NCBI RefSeq assembly: GCF_015595035.1
Contig: NZ_JADNRN010000002.1
Location: forward strand, 62,001-126,000
DNA length: 64,000 nt
Direction of reading: 5' to 3'
From: Marinibium conchae
GTDB taxonomy: Bacteria; Pseudomonadota; Gammaproteobacteria; Enterobacterales; Alteromonadaceae
The notes under the pieces are model-generated. The model did no database searches. It was given only the letters and a program-made list of their open reading frames with translations, and was not told the origin of the DNA. The translations under genes and the position numbers were made by a program. Shown here piece by piece: positions 20,377 through 32,700 of this stretch (the first letter of the stretch is position 1; each line of letters opens with the position of its first letter).

Positions 20377-21447
20377 ATGAGCAACGATAAAATTGATGCC
20401 AATTTTCACAGCCAAGCTGATGCGCAAAGCGCGTCGAATTCAATGCTTAACTTAATTCAGCGCTTACCCAAAGCTGAATTGCACCTGCACATTGAAGGCA
20501 CCCTCGAGCCCGATTTGATGTGGCGGCTCGCCCAAAAACACAATATTGAACTTCCCTTCGACAGCGTAGAAGCGATTCGACGGGCCTATCAGTTTGATAG
20601 TTTACAGAGCTTTCTTGATTTATATTATCAAGGTGCAAATGTACTGCTTGATGAAGATGATTTTTACGAACTCATGTGGGCCTATTTACTTGTGTGTAAA
20701 AAGCAAAATATCGTTCATACAGAGATCATGTTCGACCCACAAACACACACTGAGCGAGGCATTCCTTTTTCAGTGTTTATGTCGGGTTTTGATAGAGCAA
20801 TCGCAAAAGCTGAACAAGAACTAGGCGTTTCGGTATACCTTATCATGTCTTTCCTTCGGCATTTAAGCGAGGAAGCCGCGATAGATACCCTGTTTGCAGC
20901 GGCGCCTTACTACAGCATGATAAAGGCAGTGGGTTTAGACAGTTCTGAACGCGGCAATCCGCCCGCGAAATTTGAGCGTGTTTTCGCACAATCATCCGCT
21001 TTGGGTTTTAAATTAGTGGCTCATGCCGGTGAGGAGGGCCCTCCGAATTATATCTGGCAGGCAATAAAACACTTAAATGTTGATCGAATTGATCATGGTG
21101 TACGCAGTGCCGAAGACTCCGAGCTCATGCTTTATTTGCAAGAGCATCAAATGCCGTTAACCGTATGCCCCCTGAGTAATCTTAAACTTCGCGTGATTGA
21201 TAAAATGGAAGAGCACAACATATTGGACCTTCTTAGCCGAGGCATAAACGTGATGGTTAATTCTGATGATCCCTCTTATTTTGGTGGCTACTTAAACGAA
21301 AATTACGCCGCGTTAGTGCATAGTCTATCCTTGTCAAAGGAACAACTCATTGAACTCGTATTCAACAGTATTCGCGCTAGTTTTTTGCCGAATGAGATGA
21401 AAGGAAAATGGTTAGATGAGATTCAACGTATTGCACAGGAGGCATAA
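20377..21447 (+). CDS. Adenine deaminase (adenosine deaminase superfamily)
   Basis: A 356-residue metal-dependent deaminase. Zinc ligands and catalytic residues are visible in order: ELHLHIEGTLEPDL (HxH), LVAHAGEEGPP (His plus catalytic Glu), RIDHGVRS and VNSDDPSYFGGY. The motif GLDSSERGNPPAKF and the overall length fit the bacterial/fungal adenine deaminase branch (EC 3.5.4.2) better than classical adenosine deaminase, but annotation as adenosine deaminase would also be defensible. The ATG at 20377 has AGGAAACAG upstream; the frame extends to 20311 without a better site. It converts imported adenine to hypoxanthine. Confidence 0.85.
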   Translation: MSNDKIDANFHSQADAQSASNSMLNLIQRLPKAELHLHIEGTLEPDLMWRLAQKHNIELPFDSVEAIRRAYQFDSLQSFLDLYYQGANVLLDEDDFYELMWAYLLVCKKQNIVHTEIMFDPQTHTERGIPFSVFMSGFDRAIAKAEQELGVSVYLIMSFLRHLSEEAAIDTLFAAAPYYSMIKAVGLDSSERGNPPAKFERVFAQSSALGFKLVAHAGEEGPPNYIWQAIKHLNVDRIDHGVRSAEDSELMLYLQEHQMPLTVCPLSNLKLRVIDKMEEHNILDLLSRGINVMVNSDDPSYFGGYLNENYAALVHSLSLSKEQLIELVFNSIRASFLPNEMKGKWLDEIQRIAQEA

Positions 21448-21600
21448 AGTCTTTAAAATCCAGTGTCTTACAGTGAAGGTTAGCATAAATTGGATAGCTC
21501 GCTTCAGTACACACTCACGACAAAACGTCTTTAAAGCTACATCAGCATGAAATTACCTGTGTCGGCATTTGCGCAGACATAAATGGAAATAAGGATGAAA

Positions 21601-22683
21601 ATGGACACTAACCAGAGTCAATTCACACCAAAGGCGTTGTTTACGAATTTACTGTTTGTTGTTGTGTTGTTTTCCAGCGCGTTCTCCGCTGGGGCTCAGG
21701 CCTTGGAGCAAAACAGTGCAAACAATGAACATCCGGCTATTAAATATGGTCCGCGAGAATTCCCTGATGGCCATCGTTATACTGCAATTGTTGCTGCTTA
21801 TGAGCCAGAGATTAATGCGATTGATCGCGCGTTTGCTGCGCTTCCAAATGCACAAATAGATAAAGTGCTATTTATTCGCGGTGTGAAATACCAACTTGGT
21901 AGCTATAAAGGCGAAAAGGTTGTTATTTTCACGACCGGTATTTCCGTGCCTAATGCTGCAATGACAATGCAAATGGCGCTCGATTATTTTCCCATCGAGC
22001 GTGTGGTAATGATGGGTATCGCTGGTGCAATTAATCCTGAATTTGAAGTGGGCGATATTGCTATTCCACAACGTTGGTACTTTCATGACGAATCAGTTTA
22101 TGTAAACCCTAAAGTACCTGCAGATAAGTCAGAGCATCCCCAAGCTTATATCCTTCCTCAATATTACGAAGATGCACTCAAACGCTACAAAAAGCGTGAA
22201 GAAATAGATATACATGCCCCTCGATACAAAAATTTCGGCTATCAATTTCCAGAAGAAATGTCGGTAGTGAAACAAGGTTGGGATAGGCCAAAGCAAATGC
22301 CATATTTTACGGTGTCGGATAGCTTATTGGCACTCGCAAAGAGAGCGGTGCTAAATGTTGAGCCGATAAAAATGCCATCGGGTAAAACTATAAAAGTACG
22401 AGTAGGGGGCAATGGTGTTACCGGCTCGGTATTTGCCGACAACGCCGACTATCGTATTTGGCTACAAGAGGTGTATAAGGCTCAAGTAACCGAAATGGAA
22501 TCGGCGGCAGTTGGCCAAGTTTGTTTTGTAAACGAAGTAGACTGGATAATCATTCGTTCGGTAAGTGATCTTGCAGGCGCACAGCATGGTAAGAACGATG
22601 AAAGCGTGTTTGATGGTATCGCTTCCGGTACGGGTACAAAATTTTTGCTCGCGATGCTAGATGAACTAGTGCTTGAAAAGTAA
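21601..22683 (+). CDS. Secreted purine nucleosidase/phosphorylase-superfamily protein
   Basis: A 360-residue protein with an N-terminal export signal (hydrophobic FTNLLFVVVLFSSAFSAGA) and a PNP/UDP superfamily core: TTGISVPNAAMTMQM, MMGIAGAINPEFEVGDIAI, the nucleoside-binding TEMESAAV and the catalytic-Asp block RSVSDLAG. These match MTA/SAH nucleosidases and related purine nucleosidases. An exported copy would release free purine base from nucleosides in the periplasm, feeding the neighbouring NCS2 permease and adenine deaminase. Three in-frame ATGs (21583, 21595, 21601) compete; AAGGA sits five bases before 21601. The exact nucleoside substrate is not shown by sequence. Confidence 0.8.
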   Translation: MDTNQSQFTPKALFTNLLFVVVLFSSAFSAGAQALEQNSANNEHPAIKYGPREFPDGHRYTAIVAAYEPEINAIDRAFAALPNAQIDKVLFIRGVKYQLGSYKGEKVVIFTTGISVPNAAMTMQMALDYFPIERVVMMGIAGAINPEFEVGDIAIPQRWYFHDESVYVNPKVPADKSEHPQAYILPQYYEDALKRYKKREEIDIHAPRYKNFGYQFPEEMSVVKQGWDRPKQMPYFTVSDSLLALAKRAVLNVEPIKMPSGKTIKVRVGGNGVTGSVFADNADYRIWLQEVYKAQVTEMESAAVGQVCFVNEVDWIIIRSVSDLAGAQHGKNDESVFDGIASGTGTKFLLAMLDELVLEK

Positions 22684-22735
22684 ATGTTTGCAAACTTACT
22701 AGAAAAAAGCGCAATAGAAACAACGGAGTAAAAGC

Positions 22736-23419
22736 ATGTTAATTCAACTCACAGAACTTGAAGCGCGTGTGGTTGGTGTACTATTAGAAAAAGAGAAAAC
22801 AACACCTGACCAGTATCCATTGACCTTAAATTCGATTACCACAGCCTGCAATCAAAAAAGTAATCGCGACCCTGTAATGGCGCTAAATGAGGGCGAAGTG
22901 CAGCGCACCATCGACGACTTAACTCAAAAAAATTTACTGCTAGAAGTGAGTGGAAGTGGCGCTCGGGTACAAAAATATAAGCATCGTTTTTGTAACACTG
23001 AATTTAATAGTTTGAAGTTTAGTGAACAACAAAAAGCCATAATATGTGTGATGCTATTGCGTGGCCCACAAACACCAGGCGAGTTAAGAACGAGAACCAA
23101 TCGCTTAGCAGAGTTCGCAAATGTGAATGAAGTTGAGCGGGCTCTCGAATCACTCGCCGACCATAATGGTGAACGCATCGTCGTGAGACTCGAGCGAGAA
23201 CCGGGTAAACGCGAAAGTCGTTATGCACATTTGTTTTGCGGTGAACCGACGTCCGCTGCAACCTTACAGTCTGTTGATGGTGGATTAAACGCAGATTCAC
23301 CAAGCTTTCATCAACGTGGCACAGATGAAAAAGACCAGCGTATCGCTCAATTGGAGAATGACGTAATAGCACTTAGACATGATTTAGAGAAAATAAAGAG
23401 TGAACTTGGTTTACCTTGA
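22736..23419 (+). CDS. yceH: YceH family protein (DUF480)
   Basis: A 227-residue soluble protein with the conserved DUF480 opening ELEARVVGVLLEKEKTTPDQ and block SLTACN-like TTACNQKSNRDPVM. Two winged-helix-like halves (about 1-85 and 90-175) are followed by a short C-terminal coiled coil (QLENDVIALRHDLEKIKSEL). The family is widespread in proteobacteria and its function is not settled. GGAG precedes the ATG. It follows the nucleosidase by 52 bases and may share its transcript. Confidence 0.88.
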   Translation: MLIQLTELEARVVGVLLEKEKTTPDQYPLTLNSITTACNQKSNRDPVMALNEGEVQRTIDDLTQKNLLLEVSGSGARVQKYKHRFCNTEFNSLKFSEQQKAIICVMLLRGPQTPGELRTRTNRLAEFANVNEVERALESLADHNGERIVVRLEREPGKRESRYAHLFCGEPTSAATLQSVDGGLNADSPSFHQRGTDEKDQRIAQLENDVIALRHDLEKIKSELGLP

Positions 23420-23730
23420 GTTCTTGATACTGAGGTCACATTTGATGTGTTATGGCTTCAGGCAACACCAGACCAATAAAAATAGGTGTCTCAAAAACGC
23501 AACATCTTAAAAGAATATAGCCTCAAGTTAGGTAAAACCGATGATAAAACTAACAAAAAGTATTTTTTTACTGGAAAAAGTTGTTGAAAATATGGTCATT
23601 GCTCAAAAAATAGGCCATATTTAGAGTACATATAAGCATAATTGCTGCATTTGTAAGGCTTACAGTTACGATAACACGTACACGGACGTGCATTCTTATC
23701 TATGCTGCTGCCAAATTAGAGGGAAGTTCC
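23420..23730 (+). promoter_or_regulatory. Upstream region of the giant gene, with inverted repeat
   Basis: A 311-base gene-free region. It contains a perfect 8-bp inverted repeat, AAATATGG (23588-23595) and CCATATTT (23615-23622), with a 19-base spacer. This could be a regulator site or a hairpin. The giant gene's start is set by GAGGGA seven bases before the ATG at 23731. I see no small gene here. Confidence 0.4.
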
Positions 23731-26700
23731 ATGTTTAGCCGTGTTCTAGGATTTTCAGTTGTTTTCGCCGCGATATCGTATTCTCCCATCGCTTCTGCCG
23801 TACCAAACCCTTCTGCATTAAATGCATTGCCAGCTGAAGGCCTAGCTGGGCAACAAGTTTGCTTTGATGCGACCATTTCAAATACAGGTGACCCAGGTTT
23901 TAGCCCCTATCTTCGAATTATTGCTGATAGTGAATTACAAATAGACTCAGCCACTGCCTTCGGTAATGCCGTTTCTATCACTACTGTTGGGAATTTTTCA
24001 AATGATCCAGCTGATGCGCCTTTTGAGTTAGAAGACCCTTTCACTGAAACCATGGTAAGCGGTCAGCAAGCGCAGTCGTTTTCTCTTGTGCGTAAACAAG
24101 TTGGTTCCGTCGTAGAAAATGGGCCTGAACTAGCAACTAATATCTGCGTAACCATCGACGCTGGCGCTGCTATTGGTACTCCTTTGAATTTGTCGATAAG
24201 TCCAGTATTTCAATTTGGTGATACTGCCACAGGTGCAAATGGCCCAGTTGAAGGAAGTGCTGTTAACGCACAAATTACGCCAACCTTATACGAATATACT
24301 TTTAAGGCGTCTTCACCCGAGCAAGAGCGTGTACCTAATGAATCTGTTATTTTTGAGCACAATTTCGATGTTGCAAATGGCAGCACAATCACTGAAGCGG
24401 CTGTTGAGCAAGTACTCAATTCAGCATATACCGCGAGTGCTTCACCTACCATTATTGGCGGTGTGGGTTGCACTGTTAACTCGGAACCATCTACCAGTGC
24501 TGCGGGTGGTACCTTAGATGTAAGCTGTGATTCAGTAACGGGAACAAACGCGACCGACGACCTCAAAGTTACCTTCCCTGCGACCATCGGCGATGTGCTC
24601 GATCTTGGCTCGTGTGCTGTTGTACCTCTACTAAGCGAAGCTGAAGCGAATGCTGATTTCCCTGTAGGCAATGCGTTGGCGGCGGCCAACCGAAACAGTA
24701 ACATTGATGTTAAGCACCTTACCCTTCAGCAGTCTATTTCTAGTGGCTCAGTCGTTCCAGGTGACACTCGTACTGTTACTAATTCAATAAAAATCAGCGA
24801 GTTTGTTACCCCAAGTGCGCTTGTCGTAGTGGATACACTGTCGGACGGCTTTATGTACAATAATGCTTTGAGTGTGAGCATTGGTGGTGTTTCACAAAGC
24901 CTTACTCCAACATTCTCAACTAATGCGGGCCAAGAAATTGTCACTTTTGATTTAAGTAGCCTATATACCAACCCCACTATTAGTGCGGCTAAGACGGTTG
25001 AAATCAGCTATTCAGTACTCGTTGAGGAAACATTTGTTAGTGGCGATGACGTATTGGCTAACGACGGGTTGTCTATTAGCACACAAGCGACCTATGACCT
25101 TCAAGGTGGAGCCTCGGCATGTACCGATGATTCGGGCTCGGGCGCTACCGTGTTGCCAGTGAGTATCGCCAAATCAATAGTGGGCGCTGTTAGTGGCATG
25201 ACACCTATGTTTGAGCCTGGTCAGAATATTGTATTCAGACTGCGTGTAAATGTACCTTCAGGCGATATAAATAACTTCACTGTTACCGATTTTTTGCCTT
25301 TAGCTGTCATCGATGTGTCTACCCTAGATGCCACTTTTGGTAACGACGTAAGGTTCAGTCCAAATAATACACTGAGTCAATCTCCAACGAGCCTCAGTTT
25401 AGATGCTGCAACTAACTCGGTCGCCATAGAATTTACCAATCTTAGTGGCGTTTCGGCCACCGTAATAGAATTTGATATTGAAGCTAATATCACCACTGAT
25501 CCTTTTGCTGACCCATTAAAGCTCACCAATATCATGCAACTTACCACTACCAACTCTGATAGTGATGGTACTACTTTACTTAGCCCCGTTTCGTTTGATG
25601 CTCGAGCGCCTATCTTAGAAGGCACGCTTACTCAAACCCTGCCTGCAATCAAAGATGGTAACGATGAAGTCAACTTCCGCCTTGAACTTGAAAATACCGG
25701 TGGGGCCGATGCCTACGACATTAAAGTACTTGCTCCCGCTGCTGTAGGTTTAGATGGCGCTACACTCGATAGTGTCGTGATTCAAAACAGTGATGGCTCA
25801 GTTGCGGTTGCTAATCCAACAACAAGTGGTAGTTTTGCTGGTGGCGACTTCAATATTGATGGCCCAGTAGAACCAGGCCAAGTTGTGGTGGTGTTGTACG
25901 ACCGTCTGATTTCTGATGATGTGACACCCGCTGTCACGATTACCTCGACCAGTGAAACGACTTGGGCCGGCGCGCCAACAACAAGTCCTTTCCCGAAAAT
26001 TGAATCTGAACTTGAATTCGATATCGACGATTTCTCACTATCTACCGCAATCGAGTCGGTGTCGCCGGGCGGTGGCTCTGGCAGCAACATCGTCGTAGGT
26101 GACACAGTGACCTATCGCACCAGCGTCGTGATGCCGGAAAGTGAAGTCGATGATTTCACGCTTAGCTTTACCCTGCCAGCGGGCCTCGACTATGTCGCCT
26201 CAAGCGCTGCTTCAGATGCAACTGGCTTCGGGGGTACTATCCCGGGCACGATTTCTGAAACGGTAACGGGCGATGTCGCCACAGGCTTAACTCTGACGCT
26301 TGAGCTCACAGGCACACTTGTAACAACATCAGATAATAATAACGCCAATAATACTTTCGGTATTAGCTTTGATGCTCTCGTCGCTGATGAAATTGCCAAC
26401 GACGCGAAAGAAAATACACAAACAAAATCTTTAGCGACAAGCGCTTCATTTGATGGCCGGGATGGTTCAAATTCAGCAGCAGCTACAAGCACTAATTTTG
26501 CCGAACACGACTTAAGTGTCAGTACAACTACCGTCAATGCCGATGGTGAAACAAGTGGTTTTGAAGATGGCGATGTAGTGACTATTTCCGTCAGCGTTGA
26601 AAACATTGGTACTGCACCTGCTTATGACGTAGGACTAAGTAGTATTGTTAACGCCGATCTATTTGACTTAACGACCGTCACGGCGCTAACAACGCCGCCC

Positions 26701-29700
26701 GGATTTACCTACAGTTTTACAAGCCCTACCGTTAGCTATACAGGTGCTGGCACAACGATAAATGAAGGTGATAGTGTCACTTTTGTGTACCAAGCTACTG
26801 TTCGTAACGATGTGAGATCAGGCTCTAATTTCAACATTGATAATACAGCCACTGGCTCAAGTCAAAGCGGCACACCTACGGTTGAGCGCAGTGGCACAAG
26901 CGAAGAAGATGTGCTGATTAGCACGGAAGCCCCAAGTATCGGTAATCTGCAAGTTATTGATACAAGTGAGAGTTGGACCGGCAATTCAAGCAGCGATATT
27001 TTTGCAATTGGCGAAGTTGTTACTTATCAATTCGAAACCAGTATACCTGAGGGGATTACAGCAGCCGATTCAGGCGCCGGTTATAACTTTGAAGTGCAGT
27101 TACCGACAGGTTACGAATACATTGCTGCTAGTTCTGCGATTAGAGCTATTTTTGATACCGGTGTTGAATCTGCGACACTTGGTAATTTGAGCACTAGTGA
27201 TGCTGCCATCACACCGACCCTTTCGGGTAACAACCTGCGATTTAATCTCGGGGATATTACCAACGACGATGATGATGCCAACGAAGAAAGCATTGTCGTT
27301 ACGTTCGATATGTTAGTGAAGAATCTTCGCAATAATAATCGGAACAATAGCAAAAAAGTAAATGCTAACCTTGTATATCAAGACACGGCCAACCGCACGC
27401 AAACCAGACAAACAAGCGCTGTTTCTCGCATTGGTGAGCCACGTTTGCGTCTCGACTTCAGGGCGCGCGCATCAACTATAAATGGTGGCGCAACGGTTTT
27501 CTACGACACTACCTTACGTAACTTGAATGGCACCTATAACACCCGAGCGTGGGATTTCGAATTAACACAGACGATCCCCGATGATCTTACGCCGCAAAGC
27601 GTTGTGTCGGCTGTATTATCGCGAGGTAATCTTGATATTTCTGCTTGTGTAGCCTTAGCCGGTCAAGTATATACCCTAGACACTAGTTGTTTGGCAGCAG
27701 GGGAAGAGTACTTAGACAAGAACGAACGTATCACCTTGCGGATAGCCACTACCGTAGATGCCGATATTCAGTTCGATCAAAGAGCAACAGGTCGTGCTGA
27801 ATTTACCGCGACGAGTTTACCCGGTGAAAACGGCACTGCTGGCGCGACAGTTGGCGTAGCTGGCGGCGATAATGGCGAAAGAACAGGCTCAAGAGTGGCT
27901 AACGGTTCTGGTCAATCAGTAAACGACTTATATTTAGTAAGAACCGCAACGGTCACTGCTGAATCACCCACCGTCGATATGGTATTGAACGAAGAGCGCT
28001 TACAAATAGGTGAAACGCTTACCATAAGCGCAGACGTTGCTGTACCAACAGGCTCAACTGAGAACTTCGAGCTAACACTTACCTTGCCAAGCGGTTTAGC
28101 TTATGAAGGTGAAACTATCAGAATTACTGAGCCAAGCTCTGGTTTTACCGCCTCAGCGACACCTAATGTAAATCCAGCTAACGGACTAAGCACCATTACA
28201 CTAAACTTTGGTGATATCGCAAACGCTGAAGCGCAGCCGCAAGAGCTTAATATTGAGTTTGACGTGAGTGTCTCTAATATTATTGCTAACCAAAACGGCG
28301 TGGTGCTTAGCCCAAGTGTTAGCCTCGACTACAGCTCACGCGGTGCAAATGTGCCGAGTGCTAGCGAAAAGCTAATCATCATTGAGCCTAACCTTGAGCT
28401 TAGCCAAACCATTATTGCGGGCGCTACTGGCTCAGATGCCGGTGATACCATTCGCTATCGCACTACGATCACCAACACATCGGGTCAGGGCACGGCTTAC
28501 AATGTGAACTTCCAAGACGTGTTGGCTGCTGAGCTTTTGGGCGCGCCGGATGGCAGTGGTTCTGGTGCTACCTTCGCGAATATCGTGATAGATAATGTGG
28601 GCAATGAAAGTGTATTAACGGGCACTACAACCGCTATTTCTGCTGGCGATTTTACAACTCAAACGAGCACTACGACCGATGATACCTTAGCGCTGGTAGG
28701 CGCAATGGATATTCCAGCTAATGCAAGTATTTCAATTGAGTATTCTGTGGTTGTTGCTAATAGCGCGGCAGCAGGTGCTGACTTGCTTAATCAAAGTAGC
28801 ATTTCCTACAATTCAAACGTTGCGAATGGTGGTCGCTCTGGCGCAGATAGCGGCAGCGATGATGACGATAACGCCGATCTGAATAATTACAACGAAAGCG
28901 CTTCGAGCACATTAACGATAGCTGACAACCTAGCCGTGCAGTCGTCGTTAAATCCTATTCATGAAAGTAATGACTTTACCGTTGGCGACACAGTGTTCAT
29001 TGATATTCGTCTCGACGTAAATGAAGGTCAAGAACCGAATGCCTCTATTACTAATTTATTGCCAAGTGGCCTTGAGTTTGTCGCCGCAACCATTGATGCA
29101 CCGTCAAACATCAGTTACACAGGTACGGGCGATGCTATCGACACTAGCAACAGTGTTGCAATTGATTTTGGTACGATCACCAATGGTGCCGACAACGATG
29201 CAAGTAATGACTTCATTGTTGTTACGGTTGAGGCGCTAGTACTAGAAGTGCCCGCTAATGTTGAAGCTACCATGCTGACTAACCAAGTTACCGCGACGGC
29301 TGCAGGCAACACGGTGGGGCCAGATAGTTTGGTGATTGATATTGTTGAACCTGATCTAAGCGCAAGCATCACACCGAGTGAGGGCATCGTAACCTTAGGT
29401 GACATAGTGAGCTTTAGCGTTGATGTTAGTGCTAGTGACTTCGCTACAGATGCCCAGGACGTGAGCTTCGACATTGCAATTCCTAGCGGCTTTACCTATC
29501 AAACAGGTACTCTCAGAGGTCCCGGCATCGTCGACGATTCGACGCCTACACTTTTGAGCATCGACATTGGTACCCTAGCTGCTGACGATGGTGTGAAAAG
29601 CTTCATTTTTGAAGCAAAACTAGACAACGATGCCGGGATTGGCGTCGATTATGACTTCACGCTCGAAAATGCGGTATTTTCCTCTCAAAGTGGCACACCT

Positions 29701-32700
29701 ACTAACGACAGAGACTACACCTTTGCTGCATCAACTGTCGTACGTTCAGATGATGCAAGCTTCATCGATGCACAGCAAAGCTTGGTGATTACCAACGACG
29801 TAAACAGTGATGGTATTGCCGATCCGGGTGATACTTTGGGCAAGGTTGTTGTATTGACCAACAACGGGCCACGAGTATCGGGCGTGACTTTTGCTGAAGC
29901 GATTCCATCAAATACGACTTATGTTTCAGGCTCGCTTACAAGCACCGTTGGTACTATCGATGATAGCGCCGGTGCAAATGTTGATATTGGTGAGTTGCTA
30001 CCAAACGACGTGGTGACTATTGAGTTTGAGTTTGTGGTAGACGCAAATACGCCACAAGGCACTGTGATTGTTGCTCAAGGTGTTGTTGACTCTGATGCGA
30101 CTATTCCAGAGTTAACCGATATCGACGCAACTGATAGCAACGGTGACCAAGCTAACCAAATTCGTGTGGGCGGCTCAAGCAGTCTTAGCCCTGCGCTGCA
30201 AGTGGCACAAAATATTAGTTTAAGCACAGATGCCGACAGCAACAATGCGGTGAGTGCTGGCGATCAATTAACGGTTACCTACACACTGCAAAATACGGGA
30301 GCTGAAGACCTAAGCAATGTTAGCTTAGCCGATGTTATTCCTGCAGGCCTCAGCAGTGCGAACAATACTGCAATTATCAGTGGTGCTGCAGATAGCAACG
30401 ATAGCATCGCCGTGACAGCAAATAGCATTGATGTTGTATTAGCCGAGCTGGCGGCGGGCGAAATCGTCACTGTTACCGTACTCGTTGATATCGACGCACC
30501 GCTTGTGAACTTAGATGGTGTAACAGGCAGCGAGGTCTTTGAAATGCAAGGCTCGGTAGTGAGTGACCAAACACCATCACTGCTGGCCGATGCTAACAAC
30601 AACCCAGACGACGGCGCGCAAGCGTCAACGATTACTGCAGTCGACACGGGCGGCACAGCAGAACCGCTTATTGCCGTATCGCAAAGTTACATCTTAGTGA
30701 ATGATGTAGATGGCGATGGCTTGGTTGACCCCGGCGATACCGTTGAATTACTTACCAACATCACTAACTCTGGTTCAGCATCTGCGACCAATGTGAGTGC
30801 TTCCCAAGCTATCCCAACTGATACCACCGCGATTGCGGGCTCACGCGCAACAAGCAAAGGGGTGATTACCGATGCAGGCGCCGGTAACTTTGATGCCAAC
30901 ATTGGTTCGATAGCACCGGGTGAAACCGTGACTACATCATTCTTGGTAACGATTGATAGTTTGAGTGCAAACACCTTGATTACCTCACAACAAAGCGTAA
31001 GTGGTGACGGTTTCACAAGTGTCGCGTCGGATGCGAATGCTGATTTGTCTGATGGCGCAAGCCCAACGCTGATAAATGTTGCGGTAAGCTCGGCACCAGA
31101 GTATGCAGTAGCCACTACCTTAAGTGGCACGTCAGATTCAAGCACCACAGCTAACAACTTTGTACAAGGCGAAGTATTAACACTGTCCTTCACCGCAGAT
31201 TTCCCTGCTGGATTAACTCGTGACGCCCGTATGGTATTTGATTTGCCAGCAGGCTTTGAAAATACCGGTGTTACAGCCAGAGTGAAGCGCGTATTTGACA
31301 ATAATATCAGTGCAGGAAATAACCCTGGTACGGTAAATAGCGCCGCAAATGACACTTTCGTTAATGTAAGTCCAAGCTTCGACGCAGCGAACGGTGGTGG
31401 CAACGATACAGCCTTCATAGATTTGGGAGCAGTATTTGCAACCGACAATGACGCTGATGGTGCAAGTTACGTAATAGAGCTCATAGTTGATACGTCAAGT
31501 GTCGCGCCTACACAGGCGACACAGGCCTTTACAATCGCTTCAAGCCTGCAATACAACAATGAGCTAGACGTATCACAAAGCCTCGCCAGTGATGATATTG
31601 TTGTTAGCTTGAACAACCGAGCGCCGGTAGCTGTGAATAACGCGATTACCGTTGTTGAAGATTCGATGTTCACGATGATAACGCCACTTTCTGGCGATTC
31701 AGATCCGGATAACAATCAGACCTTAACAGTCACCAGTATCGGTACTCCCTCACAAGGAGGTACAGCAACGCTCGATGCTATGCAAAATGTTATCTATACA
31801 CCTGCCGAAAACTTCGTAGGCACTGAAACAATAGCCTATACCATTAGCGATGGTGCTGGTGGCACTGCAATGGCAATTATCACAGTAAGTGTTACTGGTA
31901 CCAACGATGATCCTGTTGCGGTCGTTGATGCAAGAACGACTGATGAAGATGTACAGCTCATCATTGATGCCCTCGACAACGATACCGATATTGATGGCGA
32001 TACTTTGACTATTACCAGCGCAAGCTCTCCTAATGGCACAGTGACCATTAATGCTGATGGTGATTTGGTATTCACTCCAGCTGAGAATTTCAATGGCTCG
32101 ACTACAATTAGCTATGACATATCTGATGGCAACGGTGGAACGGCAACAGGTACAGTAAATGTAACGGTTAACCCTGTGAACGACGACCCTGAAGTGCCGG
32201 ATCAAACAGTAGCGACTAACGAAGACACGCCTGTAACCATCAACGGCTTGTTAGATGCAAGCGATCCAGAAAACGATGACTTAACCGTCACCGCTGCAAC
32301 TGCTTCAACGGGCACGGTAACGGTTAATCCAGATGGTACCTTAGAGTTTACCCCTGCTGAGGACTCAACTGACCCTGTTACTATTACCTACACTATTGAA
32401 GATGGTAATGGCGGTACAACAACCGCCACAGTGACAGTGAACGTTACGCCAGTTAACGATCCGCCAGTCGCTAACCCAGATGCAGTAACTATTCCTGAAG
32501 AAGGCACAGCAACTGTTAATGTATTAGCAAACGACACCGATCCTGATAACAATCCGCTTAGCGTCAGCAACGCTTCGTCGAACGACGGAAGTGTCGTGGT
32601 GCTGCCAAATGGTGATGTTCAATTTACGCCTAACCCCAATTTCACGGGTGACGCAGTTGTGTTCTATACCTTAATTGACAGCACTGGAGAAGTTGACACC

